Shown here: piece after piece, positions 7,201-16,869 of the stretch | How the letters are laid out: every line of letters starts with the position of its first letter | How positions within the stretch are numbered: position 1 is the stretch's first letter | DNA from: Pirellulaceae bacterium | Lineage (GTDB): Bacteria > Planctomycetota > Planctomycetia > Pirellulales > Pirellulaceae | Direction of reading: 5' to 3' | Assembly (NCBI GenBank): GCA_018402565.1 | Contig: JAGYIQ010000006.1 | Span: forward strand, 186,001 to 250,000 | DNA length: 64,000 nt | Position numbers and translations under genes: made by a program | The notes under the pieces: model-generated | The model's database searches: none | Told to the model about the DNA's origin: nothing | Seen by the model: only the letters and a program-made list of their open reading frames with translations

Positions 7201-10068
7201 CTACTCTAAATACAAAAAGCGATTCGAAGCCATCAACATCTGGCATAAACTGGCCCAGGCCCGACGCTCGGCCGCCTCGGGCTGCTCCTGCAATTGCTGC
7301 TGCCATGTGGCATCAGGATCTTGTCGGAACAGTTCGGCCTGGCCGGCAACAAACTCCAGGCACGCGCTGATCTCCTCGGGTGTGACTTCACTGGTGAAAG
7401 CCAGCTCAAAGGCCAGTCGCAGTCTCTCCTCGGCTTGATCATTGCTCAACCATAACCGGTCCGACATCGCTTGAGCGGCTTGGACCACCCACGAGTCGTT
7501 CATCAGTAGCAATGCCTGCGGCGTCACCGTCGACAAATTGCGCTGGTGACAGTTCGGTTTCATTTCTGGTAAATCGAACGTATGCAGTAAATTCAATTGC
7601 AGGGCTCGCTGAGTGCTCAAGTACAGGCTGCGTCGTCGCGCTTGTTCCCCGGCATCCTTGATACCAGCGAACAAGCCGTCCTGCAGCAGCCGCGTGCCGA
7701 TAACGGCCTTGCCTTCATCGTCCTCCGCCACGGGGACACTTGGACCGCCCACTTGCGGGTTGAGTTGACCGCTGACACTCAAGATTGCATCGCGGACCGC
7801 CTCGGCATCCAACCGCCGCAGCGACATCCGGGTCAAATAGCGGTTGTCCGGATCTTCGCGCCGAGCATCGCGGAACTCGGTTGGCGTGGGCGATTCGGCT
7901 ATAAAGCCCGTCGCAGCAACGGTCGCTACTGCATCGCAATTTGTCGCACCGAATTCTGTTACAGTGTGTTCTGTTGCAACTTGTTCAGTTACAACGTGTT
8001 TTACAGCGACGGTCTGTTCTTGAGGAGCCGCCGAGGATTGCTGGAAGACTTTTGATTGTACGATTTGCCGCTGCAGCCATTTCAAGCTCCACCCGTTGGC
8101 CATCAGTTCGTGCGCCAGATAATCCAACAACTCGGGATGGGAGGGTGCTTGGCCGTTCAGGCCGAATTCGCCCGGGGTTCGAACCAGGCCATGGCCGAAA
8201 TGATGTTGCCAGACACGGTTGACGATCACGCGAGCCGCCAACGGATGGGTTCCATCGGTCAATTGCTCGGCGTAGGCCAATCGGCGGTTGGTCGCCGCGA
8301 CGATTTCGTGGGTTGCTGTCGCTCGGTGCCGGGACAGGACTTCGATCTCGCCTGGCTCGACGGCTTGGTGGGGGGATTGCGGGTCGCCACGAAACAGCAC
8401 GTGACTGGCGACCGGCTCGGTGCGATCCTTGACGGCCATCAACATCCGATCCAGGGGCTTGGTTTCCCGCAACGCCGCGACTTCCTTCTCTTCCGCTTGA
8501 AACGCCCGATGGGATGGCCCATCGTATTCGACTAACTGGGCCACAATCCAATCGATCGTGCGGACTTTCGGATGGGCCTCCAACAGGGCCTTCTGCTCCG
8601 GCGTTTGCTCTCCGGCTGGCGTGTTCACCGCTTGCCGCAACGCTTCGCGGACTTCCTCCGGGGCTGCCGCAATCTCGCGATCTTGGATCGTCTGGCAGTG
8701 GGCACGACGGCGCTCGTTGATGTCTTCTTGCTTGGCGACCGCCGCGGCCTCGATATTGGCCCGCTCAGCCTTGGTTTCATCGTCGGTCATATCGAACAGT
8801 CGCTGAGCGGGCGGTTGCCACTGATGAATTGGCAGTGCCGGATCGAACACCGCTCTCAAGCGGTAGTAGTCCTCGATCGTGATCGGATCGTAGCGATGGT
8901 CATGACATTGCGCACAGGCGACCGTCAATCCTAAGACCGCCGAGGTGACTGTCTGCAAGGTGTCAGCGACCGTTTGATTGCGATTGAGCAGCGTGTCTTC
9001 CGTCTGCGTAACGTCCGGTGCCATTTGCAAGAAGCCCGTGGCGGCCATCAACCGAGCGTGCTGGTCGTTGTTAGGGTCGGGCGTTCCCTCGATCATCTGG
9101 TCGCCCGCCAATTGTTCACGCAAGAACTGATCGTAGGGCAGATCGTGGTTGAAGGCATCGACCACGTAGTCGCGGTACCGCCAGGCGTGCGGGCGAGGCC
9201 GATCGCCCACGACCTGCCCTTCGCTCTCGGCGTAGCCTGCAACATCCAGCCAGTGCCGACCCCAGCGTTCGCCGTAGTGAGGTGAGGCAAGTAGCCGCTC
9301 GACGACCCGCTCGTAGGCATCCGGTCCGTCGTCGGCCAGGAAAGCGGCGGTCTCTTCGGGGGAAGGTGGCAAGCCCGTCAGGTTGAAGCTGAGACGCCGC
9401 AGCAGGATACGGCGGTCGGCGCTCGGGCTTCCGCGAAAGCCCGCGTCCGCAGCCGCTGCTCCGATAAAACGGTCGATCGCCGCAGCGGTCGACGTGAGGT
9501 CAGCGTCGCCCGGTACTGCCGACCGTCGGATCGGCTGGAACGCCCAGTGCTCGAGCTCTTCTTCGGTAAATCGGGCTTCTCGGGGATCGTCGGGCTCCGC
9601 TCGCCGCGTCCGAGCTCCCTGCTCTATCCATTGACGGAGTGTTTGTTTTTCCTCCGTTGTCAGCTTCTTTGCACCCGGCGGCATCTCATCGGTCGTCACG
9701 CGATCCAATAGCAGCGACGCTGACGAGTCGTGCGGCATCAGCGCTGAGCCAGAATCCCCGCCGGTCAACATCAGCCGAACCAAACGCAGATCAAGCCCCC
9801 CAGCCAACTCGGGCTCCTCCCCGTGGCACAAAAAACAGTGCACCTTGAGAATCGGCCGTACATGCTTTTCGAAGTAAAGTTCCAGCGATTCCGGCGCGTC
9901 GGCAGCCTTGGCCGATTTATCGACTTGAGCAGACACCGGGCTTTCGACGCCGCAAATGACACCGCCAAGCAGGCAAGCCATGATCCAGACAAGTCGCCAG
10001 AGCAAGCATCGATCTAACTGCCAAGAAGTCATAACACCCGGATGGATCGGTTTTGGGGCGGTAGCCAT
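7201..10068 (-). CDS. PSCyt1/DUF1549/DUF1553 planctomycete cytochrome-domain protein
   Basis: Large secreted protein of 955 residues with the usual planctomycete order. A signal segment (about 22-46) is followed by a single c-type heme site CFLCH (78-82) in the PSCyt1 domain, then the DUF1549 block (DRRILLRRLSFNLTGLPPSP, HYGERWGRHWLDVAGYAES) and the C-terminal DUF1553 block (RVIVNRVWQHHFGHGLV, NRYLTRMSLRRLDAEAVRD). These proteins are thought to act in periplasmic redox or polysaccharide breakdown, with no proven reaction. Between the two DUF1553 blocks lies an odd pentapeptide-like run (VVTEQ VATEH TVTEF) encoded by 15-bp repeats. ATG at 10068 is used; ATG 10032 is possible. Confidence 0.95.
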   Translation of the reverse strand: MATAPKPIHPGVMTSWQLDRCLLWRLVWIMACLLGGVICGVESPVSAQVDKSAKAADAPESLELYFEKHVRPILKVHCFLCHGEEPELAGGLDLRLVRLMLTGGDSGSALMPHDSSASLLLDRVTTDEMPPGAKKLTTEEKQTLRQWIEQGARTRRAEPDDPREARFTEEELEHWAFQPIRRSAVPGDADLTSTAAAIDRFIGAAAADAGFRGSPSADRRILLRRLSFNLTGLPPSPEETAAFLADDGPDAYERVVERLLASPHYGERWGRHWLDVAGYAESEGQVVGDRPRPHAWRYRDYVVDAFNHDLPYDQFLREQLAGDQMIEGTPDPNNDQHARLMAATGFLQMAPDVTQTEDTLLNRNQTVADTLQTVTSAVLGLTVACAQCHDHRYDPITIEDYYRLRAVFDPALPIHQWQPPAQRLFDMTDDETKAERANIEAAAVAKQEDINERRRAHCQTIQDREIAAAPEEVREALRQAVNTPAGEQTPEQKALLEAHPKVRTIDWIVAQLVEYDGPSHRAFQAEEKEVAALRETKPLDRMLMAVKDRTEPVASHVLFRGDPQSPHQAVEPGEIEVLSRHRATATHEIVAATNRRLAYAEQLTDGTHPLAARVIVNRVWQHHFGHGLVRTPGEFGLNGQAPSHPELLDYLAHELMANGWSLKWLQRQIVQSKVFQQSSAAPQEQTVAVKHVVTEQVATEHTVTEFGATNCDAVATVAATGFIAESPTPTEFRDARREDPDNRYLTRMSLRRLDAEAVRDAILSVSGQLNPQVGGPSVPVAEDDEGKAVIGTRLLQDGLFAGIKDAGEQARRRSLYLSTQRALQLNLLHTFDLPEMKPNCHQRNLSTVTPQALLLMNDSWVVQAAQAMSDRLWLSNDQAEERLRLAFELAFTSEVTPEEISACLEFVAGQAELFRQDPDATWQQQLQEQPEAAERRAWASLCQMLMASNRFLYLE
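7915..8005 (-). repeat. 15-bp imperfect tandem repeat inside the DUF1553 gene
   Basis: About five units of 15 bases on the minus strand encode successive pentapeptides VVTEQ, VATEH, TVTEF, GATNC and a degenerate fifth. The stretch interrupts an otherwise well-conserved region between the KVFQQSS and TPTEFRDARREDP blocks, so it looks like an in-frame expansion. Confidence 0.75.
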
Positions 10069-10107
10069 GCAGCAGACTCCATATCTCGGCCCCGAACCAA
10101 CAAGCCA

Positions 10108-12216
10108 CTACTTCAAACGTCGGACCTCAATCCACGACCCGCTCTGCTCCCCATGATACACCCGATGGGTTGCCTTGACAAAGTCATCTTCGTCAGCTTC
10201 AAAAATATTTTCCACATATTTTTGTGGATTGCGATCCACCAAGGGGAACCAACTGCTCTGCACGTGAATCATAATGCGATGCCCCTTTTTGAACGTGTGA
10301 TAGACGTCCTGCAACGGAACGCGAACCGGTGTGACCTGGTGCGGCACAAACGGTTCCGGCTGTGAATAGCTGTTGCGGAACCGCCCGCGGAACACTTCAC
10401 TGCGTACCATTTGTTGGTAGCCGCCCAATTCGATACCTGCCGGAGTGGTGGCTTGATTCGGAGTCTCTTCTGGGTAGACGTCGATCAACTTGACCACCCA
10501 ATCGGCATCGGTCTGGGTTGTACTGACCTGCAGGTGTGCGGACAGCGGCCCGACCAAAGTCACGTCTTCCTCCAGAACGTCTGTCTGATAAACCAGCACA
10601 TCGGGGTGCTCGGTGGCAAACCGCTGGTCGTCGGTCATGTACGGTCGCGGAGTAAAACGGATGGTCAAGTCTGACATTTTCCGGTAGGGCACGGGTTTGG
10701 CTGGGTCGCTGTCAAACTCGGCGAAACCATTTGCGGTCGGACCGGGCGTAAAGCTCAATTGCTGGTCGTCACCGAAATGCATACCGAACGGTTCGGATTC
10801 CCGAGGAGGCCAATGGTCAAAGGTCTGCCATTGTCCGCGGCCCGTATCGTAGACGAGGGCTTCGAAGGCCGGCGGTTGAGCGACTCCTTTGAGAAAATGC
10901 TCAAAAAAGGGCAATTCGACCTCACGTTGGTAGTACTCGGAGATCCCCAAGCCGAAGTCCAGGTTCCCGACTTGCGTGTTCGGCGCGGCACTGGACCATT
11001 GCCCGTGACTCCAGGGTCCCATGACCAAGCAGTTGAACATTTCCGCATGGTTCTGTTCCAAGGTTTGGTAGATGTTCAATGGGCCGTACAAGTCTTCCGC
11101 ATCGAACCAACCTCCCACGGTCATCACGTTCGTGCGGATGGGTTGTTCGTTTCGTGCTAATGGCGGCAGGATACTTCGGCGTTGCCAGAACTCGTCGTAG
11201 TTGGGATGACTGCTCAGTTGCTTCCAGAAGAAACAGTCCTCACCGTAATACTGTCGCGAGTTCTTCAAGGGTCCCAAGTTCAAATAGAACTCGTACGCAT
11301 TTCCGCTGGGACGTGGCGACATCGGGGGCACCCAGTTCTCGGTTGTCGGACCGTTGTGTTGGTAGCCGAACGTCCCCGTCGCCGTCCAATACATCAGGAT
11401 ATAGGCCCCTTGGTGGTGGAAGTCGTCGAAGAAAAAGTCCGCAATCGGCGCCTGCGGGGAACTGGCGACCAAAGCCGGGTGATGTTCCGGCAGAGCGGCT
11501 GCGGAATAAAACCCGGGGTAAGAAATACCGCTGATGCCTACCTTGCCATTGTGGCCCTCGAGATTGGACAACAGCCAGTCGATGGTGTCGTAAGTGTCCG
11601 AGCTCTCGCTGATCCCCTCTTCGTGCGGCACATGCGGTCGCATGTTGTCATAACTGCCCTCCGAATTCCAGCGACCGCGGACGTCTTGTTTGACGAAGAT
11701 ATAGCCAGCCCGTTCCAGATACGCGGAGGGCCCGATGCTGCGAGCCATCTCTTGGCCATAGGGGCGGCAACTGTAGGGCGTTCGATTCATCAACAGCGGG
11801 TAGTCACGGCTGCGATCCTTCGGTCGATACACCGTGGTATGCAGCAAGATGCCGTCCCGCATCGGCACGCGGTACTCGAACTTTTCGTAGTTCTCCTGTA
11901 TGTACGTACCGCGGTCCAACACCGGTGCGTCTTGCGCCAGGTTGGGACGAAGCTGACCCGCCGGACCTAAACAGACCAGGAGCAAGCCGAGCAACAACCC
12001 CATGGAGACGCGACGAGCCGGGGAACTTGAGGCAGCCCAAGGAAGACCACGGTGCTCTGGTCCCTCGCTGAGCTGAGCCTCGCAGAGGTGAGCCTCGCAG
12101 AGGTGATCTGCCCGCGTGTGACCTGCCCGCGTGTGATCCTCACTGAGGGGCATTAACTCGGACGGATCTATGGAGAACTGGTCGGTCGTAAGGAAACTCC
12201 CGCACGAGCGATTCAT
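10108..12216 (-). CDS. CocE/NonD-family alpha/beta hydrolase (Xaa-Pro dipeptidyl-peptidase S15 type)
   Basis: Serine hydrolase of 702 residues in the X-Pro dipeptidyl-peptidase/cocaine esterase family. Seen: the substrate-channel strand MRDGILLHTTVYRP, the family block QDVRGRWNSEG, the nucleophile S232 in GISYPG, an acidic residue region TVGGWFDAEDLYGPLN, a histidine context MGPWSHGQW, and the C-terminal jelly-roll region ending in GHRIMIHVQSSWFP. ATG 12216 has a GAAAGG ribosome binding site. An unusual 70-residue N-terminal part precedes the hydrophobic leader (about 71-90); residues 27-50 are pentapeptide repeats (HTRAG HTRAD, LCEAH LCEAQ) made by 15-bp tandem duplications. The true substrate, peptide or ester, cannot be told. 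Confidence 0.9.
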   Translation of the reverse strand: MNRSCGSFLTTDQFSIDPSELMPLSEDHTRAGHTRADHLCEAHLCEAQLSEGPEHRGLPWAASSSPARRVSMGLLLGLLLVCLGPAGQLRPNLAQDAPVLDRGTYIQENYEKFEYRVPMRDGILLHTTVYRPKDRSRDYPLLMNRTPYSCRPYGQEMARSIGPSAYLERAGYIFVKQDVRGRWNSEGSYDNMRPHVPHEEGISESSDTYDTIDWLLSNLEGHNGKVGISGISYPGFYSAAALPEHHPALVASSPQAPIADFFFDDFHHQGAYILMYWTATGTFGYQHNGPTTENWVPPMSPRPSGNAYEFYLNLGPLKNSRQYYGEDCFFWKQLSSHPNYDEFWQRRSILPPLARNEQPIRTNVMTVGGWFDAEDLYGPLNIYQTLEQNHAEMFNCLVMGPWSHGQWSSAAPNTQVGNLDFGLGISEYYQREVELPFFEHFLKGVAQPPAFEALVYDTGRGQWQTFDHWPPRESEPFGMHFGDDQQLSFTPGPTANGFAEFDSDPAKPVPYRKMSDLTIRFTPRPYMTDDQRFATEHPDVLVYQTDVLEEDVTLVGPLSAHLQVSTTQTDADWVVKLIDVYPEETPNQATTPAGIELGGYQQMVRSEVFRGRFRNSYSQPEPFVPHQVTPVRVPLQDVYHTFKKGHRIMIHVQSSWFPLVDRNPQKYVENIFEADEDDFVKATHRVYHGEQSGSWIEVRRLK
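12076..12135 (-). repeat. Two pairs of 15-bp tandem duplications in the hydrolase N-terminus
   Basis: AGCCTCGCAGAGGTG occurs twice in direct contact (12076-12090, 12091-12105). It is followed by a near-identical pair ending in CTGCCCGCGTGTG (12106-12120, 12121-12135). They are in frame and lie ahead of the membrane or signal segment, where the protein can tolerate length change. Confidence 0.9.
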
Positions 12217-12384
12217 GGTAAGCCTTTCGATCGGAGTGCAAGTCTACTCGAGCCATAGCCAAGCCGCGGCTCTCGGCACCCTGTGCCAAAAACCGTCCGC
12301 TCGGCCTCGCTCGTGCCGACTCCGATTATCGCTTACGCCGCACGCGTTGAGAATCAGGGGCGAGATCTGTCCGCCTGATTGTGG

Positions 12385-13344
12385 TTAGGCCCCAGGTAGC
12401 TTGAGTTCCTGGCCGCTCCACTGCCGTATCGGCCACTGGTAATCCGCGAATTGGTAGGTAAACGCTCCGTCTGGGAACAGGTCGATTTGGCCATAACACG
12501 GCAGAAACCCGTACTCCGAGCCTCCCCACCAGGCACCAGAGACGGCGCCGCCGCAGATGTACCATACTCCGCGGTACTCGCAGCGATCCTGCGTGTGCAT
12601 GTGTCCACTCAGGCATAATTTGACATTTGGGAATTGTCGGAAGATTTCCGAAATTTCCCAGCAATCAAAGTGTTGCCATGTACCGGGTACCACGACGTCT
12701 CGCTCTTTGACGCAAGAGTTGCCGTATACGCTCGATGTGACACTGAGGATGGGCAGGTGCGAGTAGACGCAGACGGGCGTGTCGCGGGGCGTCTTCCTCA
12801 GGTCATCCACTAACCATTGGAAGTGCTCCTCCGTCAGTCGTCCGTACTGCGGCCATTCTATGACTGAATTCAGGGCGATAAAGTGCCAGCCGCCTCGGTC
12901 GAAGCTATAGTACGGTGCCGGCATGCCCAGAACTTCCATCATCAGGCCGAATCCCTTCTGAGCGGCCTGGCGTTCATCCACCGGCTCCAAGCCATCCCAG
13001 ACGTCATGGTTGCCCAAACAGGAAAAAATCGGTACCGAACAATCGGCCGTCGCTGCTTGCCAAAGTTCGATCTGCTGTTGGGCTCGTTGCCCAGACACTG
13101 CACCGTCCACCCCCATCACCGTATCGCCCGTATTCAAGACCAGATCGGGCGACCAATCATCGCGGAACATGTGGCGAAACATCGTCCGGACACCCTCTGG
13201 AGCATTGCGATCGCCCGTGATGTGCACGTCGGTGATATGAGCCGCTCGCAAGCTTGGTGCTGGTCGGTGCCCCACAGCAGTGGATATCGCTCCAGCCGCT
13301 ACCAAGGCTCCGTTGGCCCCCAACCATTGTCGTCGAGTAAACAT
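12385..13344 (-). CDS. Tat-exported calcineurin-like metallophosphoesterase
   Basis: Binuclear-metal phosphoesterase of 319 residues. The metal-binding motifs appear in order: HITDVHITGD (D-x-H), LNTGDTV (GD), CLGNHDVWDG (GNHD), YSHLPIL and LSGHMHTQDR (GHxH). ATG 13344 is chosen over the longer frame because AGAGGA precedes it and the product then begins MFTRRQWLGANGALVAAGA, a twin-arginine-type leader. Substrate unknown. It is divergent from the alkaline phosphatase gene, which suggests a periplasmic phosphate-release role for both; this is inference. Confidence 0.92.
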   Translation of the reverse strand: MFTRRQWLGANGALVAAGAISTAVGHRPAPSLRAAHITDVHITGDRNAPEGVRTMFRHMFRDDWSPDLVLNTGDTVMGVDGAVSGQRAQQQIELWQAATADCSVPIFSCLGNHDVWDGLEPVDERQAAQKGFGLMMEVLGMPAPYYSFDRGGWHFIALNSVIEWPQYGRLTEEHFQWLVDDLRKTPRDTPVCVYSHLPILSVTSSVYGNSCVKERDVVVPGTWQHFDCWEISEIFRQFPNVKLCLSGHMHTQDRCEYRGVWYICGGAVSGAWWGGSEYGFLPCYGQIDLFPDGAFTYQFADYQWPIRQWSGQELKLPGA

Positions 13345-13801
13345 TTGTTCAGTCCTCTCTCCAGGGTATCGAGCGGGCAAGCGATGGGTTGTTGGACGGC
13401 GCGAATCGCCGCCACGCGTTGCATTGTGGAAGTTGCTGCAACCGACGACAACCGCCCGATCGATGAAGCTTTGCACACAGAAACCGACCTTCGATGTATG
13501 CGACGGTTAGTGGAGCTTTCTTGCTTGGGGTGCCGCTGGTCCGCTTGGATGAAGCTATCTGGAGCCGCTGGGCCCGGAGTTGCGACATCTTGGCAATCGC
13601 CAACGACAAGCACTGGAAGGGCTCAAGAATCGCCGAATCCTGTCATCGGCCTGCGCCAGACGTCGAATAGCGGGTTCCAGCCAGGGAAGTCTGAGAGTAA
13701 ACTTAGGGTCTAAACGGGGCATACCAGGGTAGACCGATGTAAGACGATTCGATTGATGTGATCGGATGTCGGTGTCGTCGGAACGTGAAAAGGGAAAAAA
13801 C
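13345..13801. other. 457-base divergent spacer between two exported phosphatase genes
   Basis: The spacer between the metallophosphoesterase and alkaline phosphatase starts must hold both promoters. No clear promoter consensus, Pho-box array, RNA gene or repeat was recognised. Confidence 0.6.
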
Positions 13802-15256
13802 ATGCAACGCCGCCAATTCTTTCAATGGTCCGCATCGGGCGCTCTCGGATTCGGACTCGGGTCCAACTCACGATCAAACGCCACTGGTCCGTTCGCAATT
13901 GGGTCAAGCGAAACCCTTCGAGGGACGAAGTCTCAATCGGTCGCAAAGAATATTATTTTTCTGGTCAGCGATGGCATGAGCGGCGGAACCCTGCAATTGG
14001 CCGATCTGTACGCCAGCCGCAAAACGGGTCAGCGTAGTAGTTGGATGCAGCTTTACGAGACTGGCCAATCTCCGGCGGGGCAGCCGATCTCGCGAGCCTT
14101 GATGGAAACGGGTTCAGCGAACTCTTGGGTGACCGATTCGGCTGCCGCGAGTTCTGCGTGGGGTGGCGGGGTCCGCGTCAACAACGGAGCCCTCAACGTC
14201 GGACCGAACGGCGAAAAATATCAACCAATCCTACAGAAGTTCAAGGCGGCCGGCAAAGCGGTCGGCTGCGTAACCAGTGTCCCAATCACTCATGCTACGC
14301 CGGCTGGTTTTTGTATCAATCAGGCAAGCCGCGGGGATCAAGCAGAGATCGCCAACGACTATCTGGGTTTGAAGTTCGATTGCATGTTGGGTGGCGGAGA
14401 CGAGTTTTTTGCTGCCGATAAACGGGCCGATAAACGAGACTTGTACGCGGAGGCCGGACAAGCTGGCTTTCATGTCGCGCGAACCCTGACCGAACTGCAG
14501 CAGACGCCGATTGACATGCAACCGGTACTGGGTGTCTTCCACGAATCGGCCATCCCGTATGCTTTGGACCATGCACACGACCCTGCCCTGCAGGCGTCCG
14601 TGCCTACGCTCGCTGAGATGACTCGGTTTGCCCTCAAACGGCTTGCGAGCAATCCCCAGGGCTTCGTTGTGCAAATTGAAGCGGGGCGGGTCGACTGGGC
14701 CGCGCATGCCAATGACACCAACGCCCTGATTCACGATCAGCTGGCGTTTGATGAAGCGGTTCAAGTGGCTCTGGAATTCGCCGCTGCCGACGGCAATACG
14801 CTGGTTGTCATTACCACTGACCATGGGAACGCCAATCCTGGATTGATCGGCACCAGTGGCTCGAATGAGAAGTTCGACCGTTTGCTGGACGTCCGCCACA
14901 CGAATACCTGGGTCATGCACGGCCTGCGGGAAAATTGGCAAGTCGCTGAGATCCGCGCTCGGATCGAATACGCCCAGGGCCTACAGATCTCGGCTGAGGA
15001 AGCTCAGATACTCCACGACCACATCGCACCGCTGTCCGCGGCCGATCGGTTGAATGATCGAAATTTGCCCTTCGCGAAGCTGGCAAACATCCAGAAAAAG
15101 CTGACCGCCGTCGGTTGGGCTGGCGATGATCACTCGGCAGATTACGTCGAATTGACCATGCTTGGACCGGGCAGCGAGTCGCTGACGCCGTTCATCAAGA
15201 ACTACGAGATGCACAACTTCCTCTTGCAGGCCGCTGGGATGCTTGTCTCGGGGTAG
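13802..15256 (+). CDS. Alkaline phosphatase (Tat-exported, PhoA/PhoB superfamily)
   Basis: Secreted metal-dependent phosphomonoesterase of 484 residues. Family marks are KNIIFLVSDGMSGGT (first metal aspartate), VTDSAAASSAWGGGV with the nucleophilic serine, TSVPITHATPAGF, QIEAGRVDWAAHANDT, and VITTDHGNANPG plus WAGDDHSAD with the distal metal ligands. ATG 13802 is preferred over an earlier in-frame codon, because AAGGGA precedes it and the product then opens MQRRQFFQWSASGALG, a Tat leader. The serine motif ends SSAW rather than the more common ATAL. It is divergent from a metallophosphoesterase gene. Confidence 0.93.
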   Translation: MQRRQFFQWSASGALGFGLGSNSRSNATGPFAIGSSETLRGTKSQSVAKNIIFLVSDGMSGGTLQLADLYASRKTGQRSSWMQLYETGQSPAGQPISRALMETGSANSWVTDSAAASSAWGGGVRVNNGALNVGPNGEKYQPILQKFKAAGKAVGCVTSVPITHATPAGFCINQASRGDQAEIANDYLGLKFDCMLGGGDEFFAADKRADKRDLYAEAGQAGFHVARTLTELQQTPIDMQPVLGVFHESAIPYALDHAHDPALQASVPTLAEMTRFALKRLASNPQGFVVQIEAGRVDWAAHANDTNALIHDQLAFDEAVQVALEFAAADGNTLVVITTDHGNANPGLIGTSGSNEKFDRLLDVRHTNTWVMHGLRENWQVAEIRARIEYAQGLQISAEEAQILHDHIAPLSAADRLNDRNLPFAKLANIQKKLTAVGWAGDDHSADYVELTMLGPGSESLTPFIKNYEMHNFLLQAAGMLVSG

Positions 15257-15480
15257 TTGGGCAGTGCCTAACGACATACGGGCTGAGGGAGTCGGGATTG
15301 GCCCCGTGCCCAGTTCCGAACAAGATACGGGCTGAGGGACTAGGGATTGGCGCAGTGCCCCGTGGGCTGGGCCAATCCCCCCCCGCGGTCTGCGTTCGCG
15401 CCCGTTGCCAGATAGGTTCCAGCCGGTTGGCAGCGCGGAACCGATTGGGCGACTTGATAGGTCGTAGTCAAACAAAGCAC
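15257..15480 (+). repeat. Downstream spacer with a direct repeat of period 49
   Basis: A 27-base sequence beginning ATACGGGCTGAGGGA occurs at 15276-15302 and again, with few changes, at 15325-15351. No terminator hairpin with a T-run was found after the phosphatase gene. Confidence 0.7.
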
Positions 15481-15514
15481 CCCATCCCCTCGCCTTCCCC
15501 CATTCCTCTGCTTA

Positions 15515-15690
15515 TACCTGACTGCCTTCCCTCTCTAGCCACGCCTGACCGCCTTCTCTCGCTGGCTACACCTTCCCTCGCTAGCTACGCCTGACCGCCT
15601 CCCTCACTAGCTGCGTCTGACCGCCTCCCTCACTAGCTACGCCTGACCGTCTTCCCTCACTAGCTACGCCTGACCGCCTTCCCTCCCTTG
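15515..15690 (+). repeat. 26-27 bp minisatellite, about six units
   Basis: Tandem units starting at 15537, 15563 (shortened), 15582, 15608, 15634 and 15661 share the core TAGCTACGCCTGACCGCC followed by a CT-rich end. No coding potential is evident. It lies between the alkaline phosphatase gene and repeat array A. Confidence 0.85.
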
Positions 15691-15729
15691 CTATCTCCAG
15701 TCGCTTCGCCTCTCTGGCAATCTCTAATC

Positions 15730-16355
15730 ACATTGCTTTCCTGGCTGTCCCGAGGCGGCTTGCGTTCTAGCCAACCTAACGCCTGCCTGTCCCCAACTCT
15801 GCCGTCCAACCTGGCGTCTGCCTGGCGTCAACTTTGCCACCCAATCTGATTCCAGCCTGTCGCCAAACTCCACTCCCCACCCAGCTCTGCCGTCCGCCAC
15901 CCTGCGAGTCGCCCGGCGTCTGCCTGTCCCCGACTCTGCTACCCAATCTGGTTCCTGCCTGTCCCCTCGCGCGAACCACCGAACTGCCTCCCAGCCTGGC
16001 ATCTGCCTGTTCCCCGATCTTCCACCCAACCTGGCGTCTGCCTGTCCCCAGTTCTTGTACCCAACCTGGTTCCTGCCTGTCCTCCAACGCGAGCTAGCAG
16101 ATCCGACTGGCATCCGGACATCCGGATCTGCCTGTCCCCAACTCTGCCATTCAGCCGAGCGTCTGCAGTCCCCCAGCGAGTGCCACGCCCTGGCGGCTGC
16201 CTGTCCCCCAGCGGGAGCTAGTGACGTCCGGATCTGCCTGTCCCCAACTCTGCGAATCGGCTTGCCGTCTGCCCGTCCCTACTCTGCGAATTGCCTTGCC
16301 GTCTGCCCGTCGCGACCATGCTGGACACCGATCTGCCTGTCCCCAAGTGATGCTA
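15730..16355 (-). repeat. Repeat array A: TGCCTGTCCCC elements
   Basis: About a dozen diverged copies of TCTGCCTGTCCCCAACTCTG (reverse: GGGGACAGGCAGA), nearly all in one orientation, spaced irregularly at 25-75 bases. They fill the spacer between the convergent 3' ends of the alkaline phosphatase gene and hypA. The core matches arrays B, C and D. Open frames here are low-complexity readings of the repeat and are not taken as genes. Confidence 0.85.
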
Positions 16356-16509
16356 TCACCCGATGTAGCTAATTGAGCGGTCTCAGTCTGAATGAGGATC
16401 GAGTGGACAAGAGAACCCCCGTCGGCAGATGAGTGGTTGGCAGATGAGCGGGGAGAAGCGACCTCCGTGGTCATAGAGTACAGCCTCACCAACCGGTGAC
16501 CAACCGGTT

Positions 16510-16869
16510 TCAAACAGCGTCGCCCGGTTGGACCAGATCCACGTGGACCAAGATCAATCCGTCACCCTGAGTGATGTGGATCCGGTGGTTGCCGCACTTG
16601 GGGCACTGGAAGCTCACGGAATACAATTCGCTGTCCTGCTGGCACGAATCGCAGTGCATTCCCAAAGGAACCTGCCGGAGTACCAGTTCCAGTTCCGCCA
16701 GGCCCCGCTCGGTCGCAACCTCGGCAAAGGCGAACTCCAGCAACAAGGGCTCGACCCCAGCCAGCGGCCCAACATCGACCGTTGCAGCCCGGGGCACCAA
16801 CCCCGGATATTCGGCGGCCACCTGTGTGATCTGGGTTAGCAACGCCTGGGCCAGCGATCGCTCATGCAT
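16510..16869 (-). CDS. hypA: Hydrogenase nickel-incorporation protein HypA
   Basis: Nickel metallochaperone of 119 residues that delivers nickel to the hydrogenase large subunit. The start at 16869 gives the required MHE N-terminus (His2 binds nickel); the longer open frame is not used. The zinc site is present as CDSC and CPKC. Its first eight bases overlap the end of the maturation protease gene (ATGCATGA), so it is the last gene of the hydrogenase operon. It is the only hyp gene in the window; HypB-F must be encoded elsewhere if the enzyme matures normally. Confidence 0.95.
   Translation of the reverse strand: MHERSLAQALLTQITQVAAEYPGLVPRAATVDVGPLAGVEPLLLEFAFAEVATERGLAELELVLRQVPLGMHCDSCQQDSELYSVSFQCPKCGNHRIHITQGDGLILVHVDLVQPGDAV

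Noticed and set aside
12883..13713. 276-codon + strand frame opposite the metallophosphoesterase
   Set aside because: It is the complement of a gene with a full set of catalytic motifs; no recognisable protein.
15724..16121. Open frames in array A on both strands
   Set aside because: Low-complexity readings of TGCCTGTCCCC repeats without start signals.
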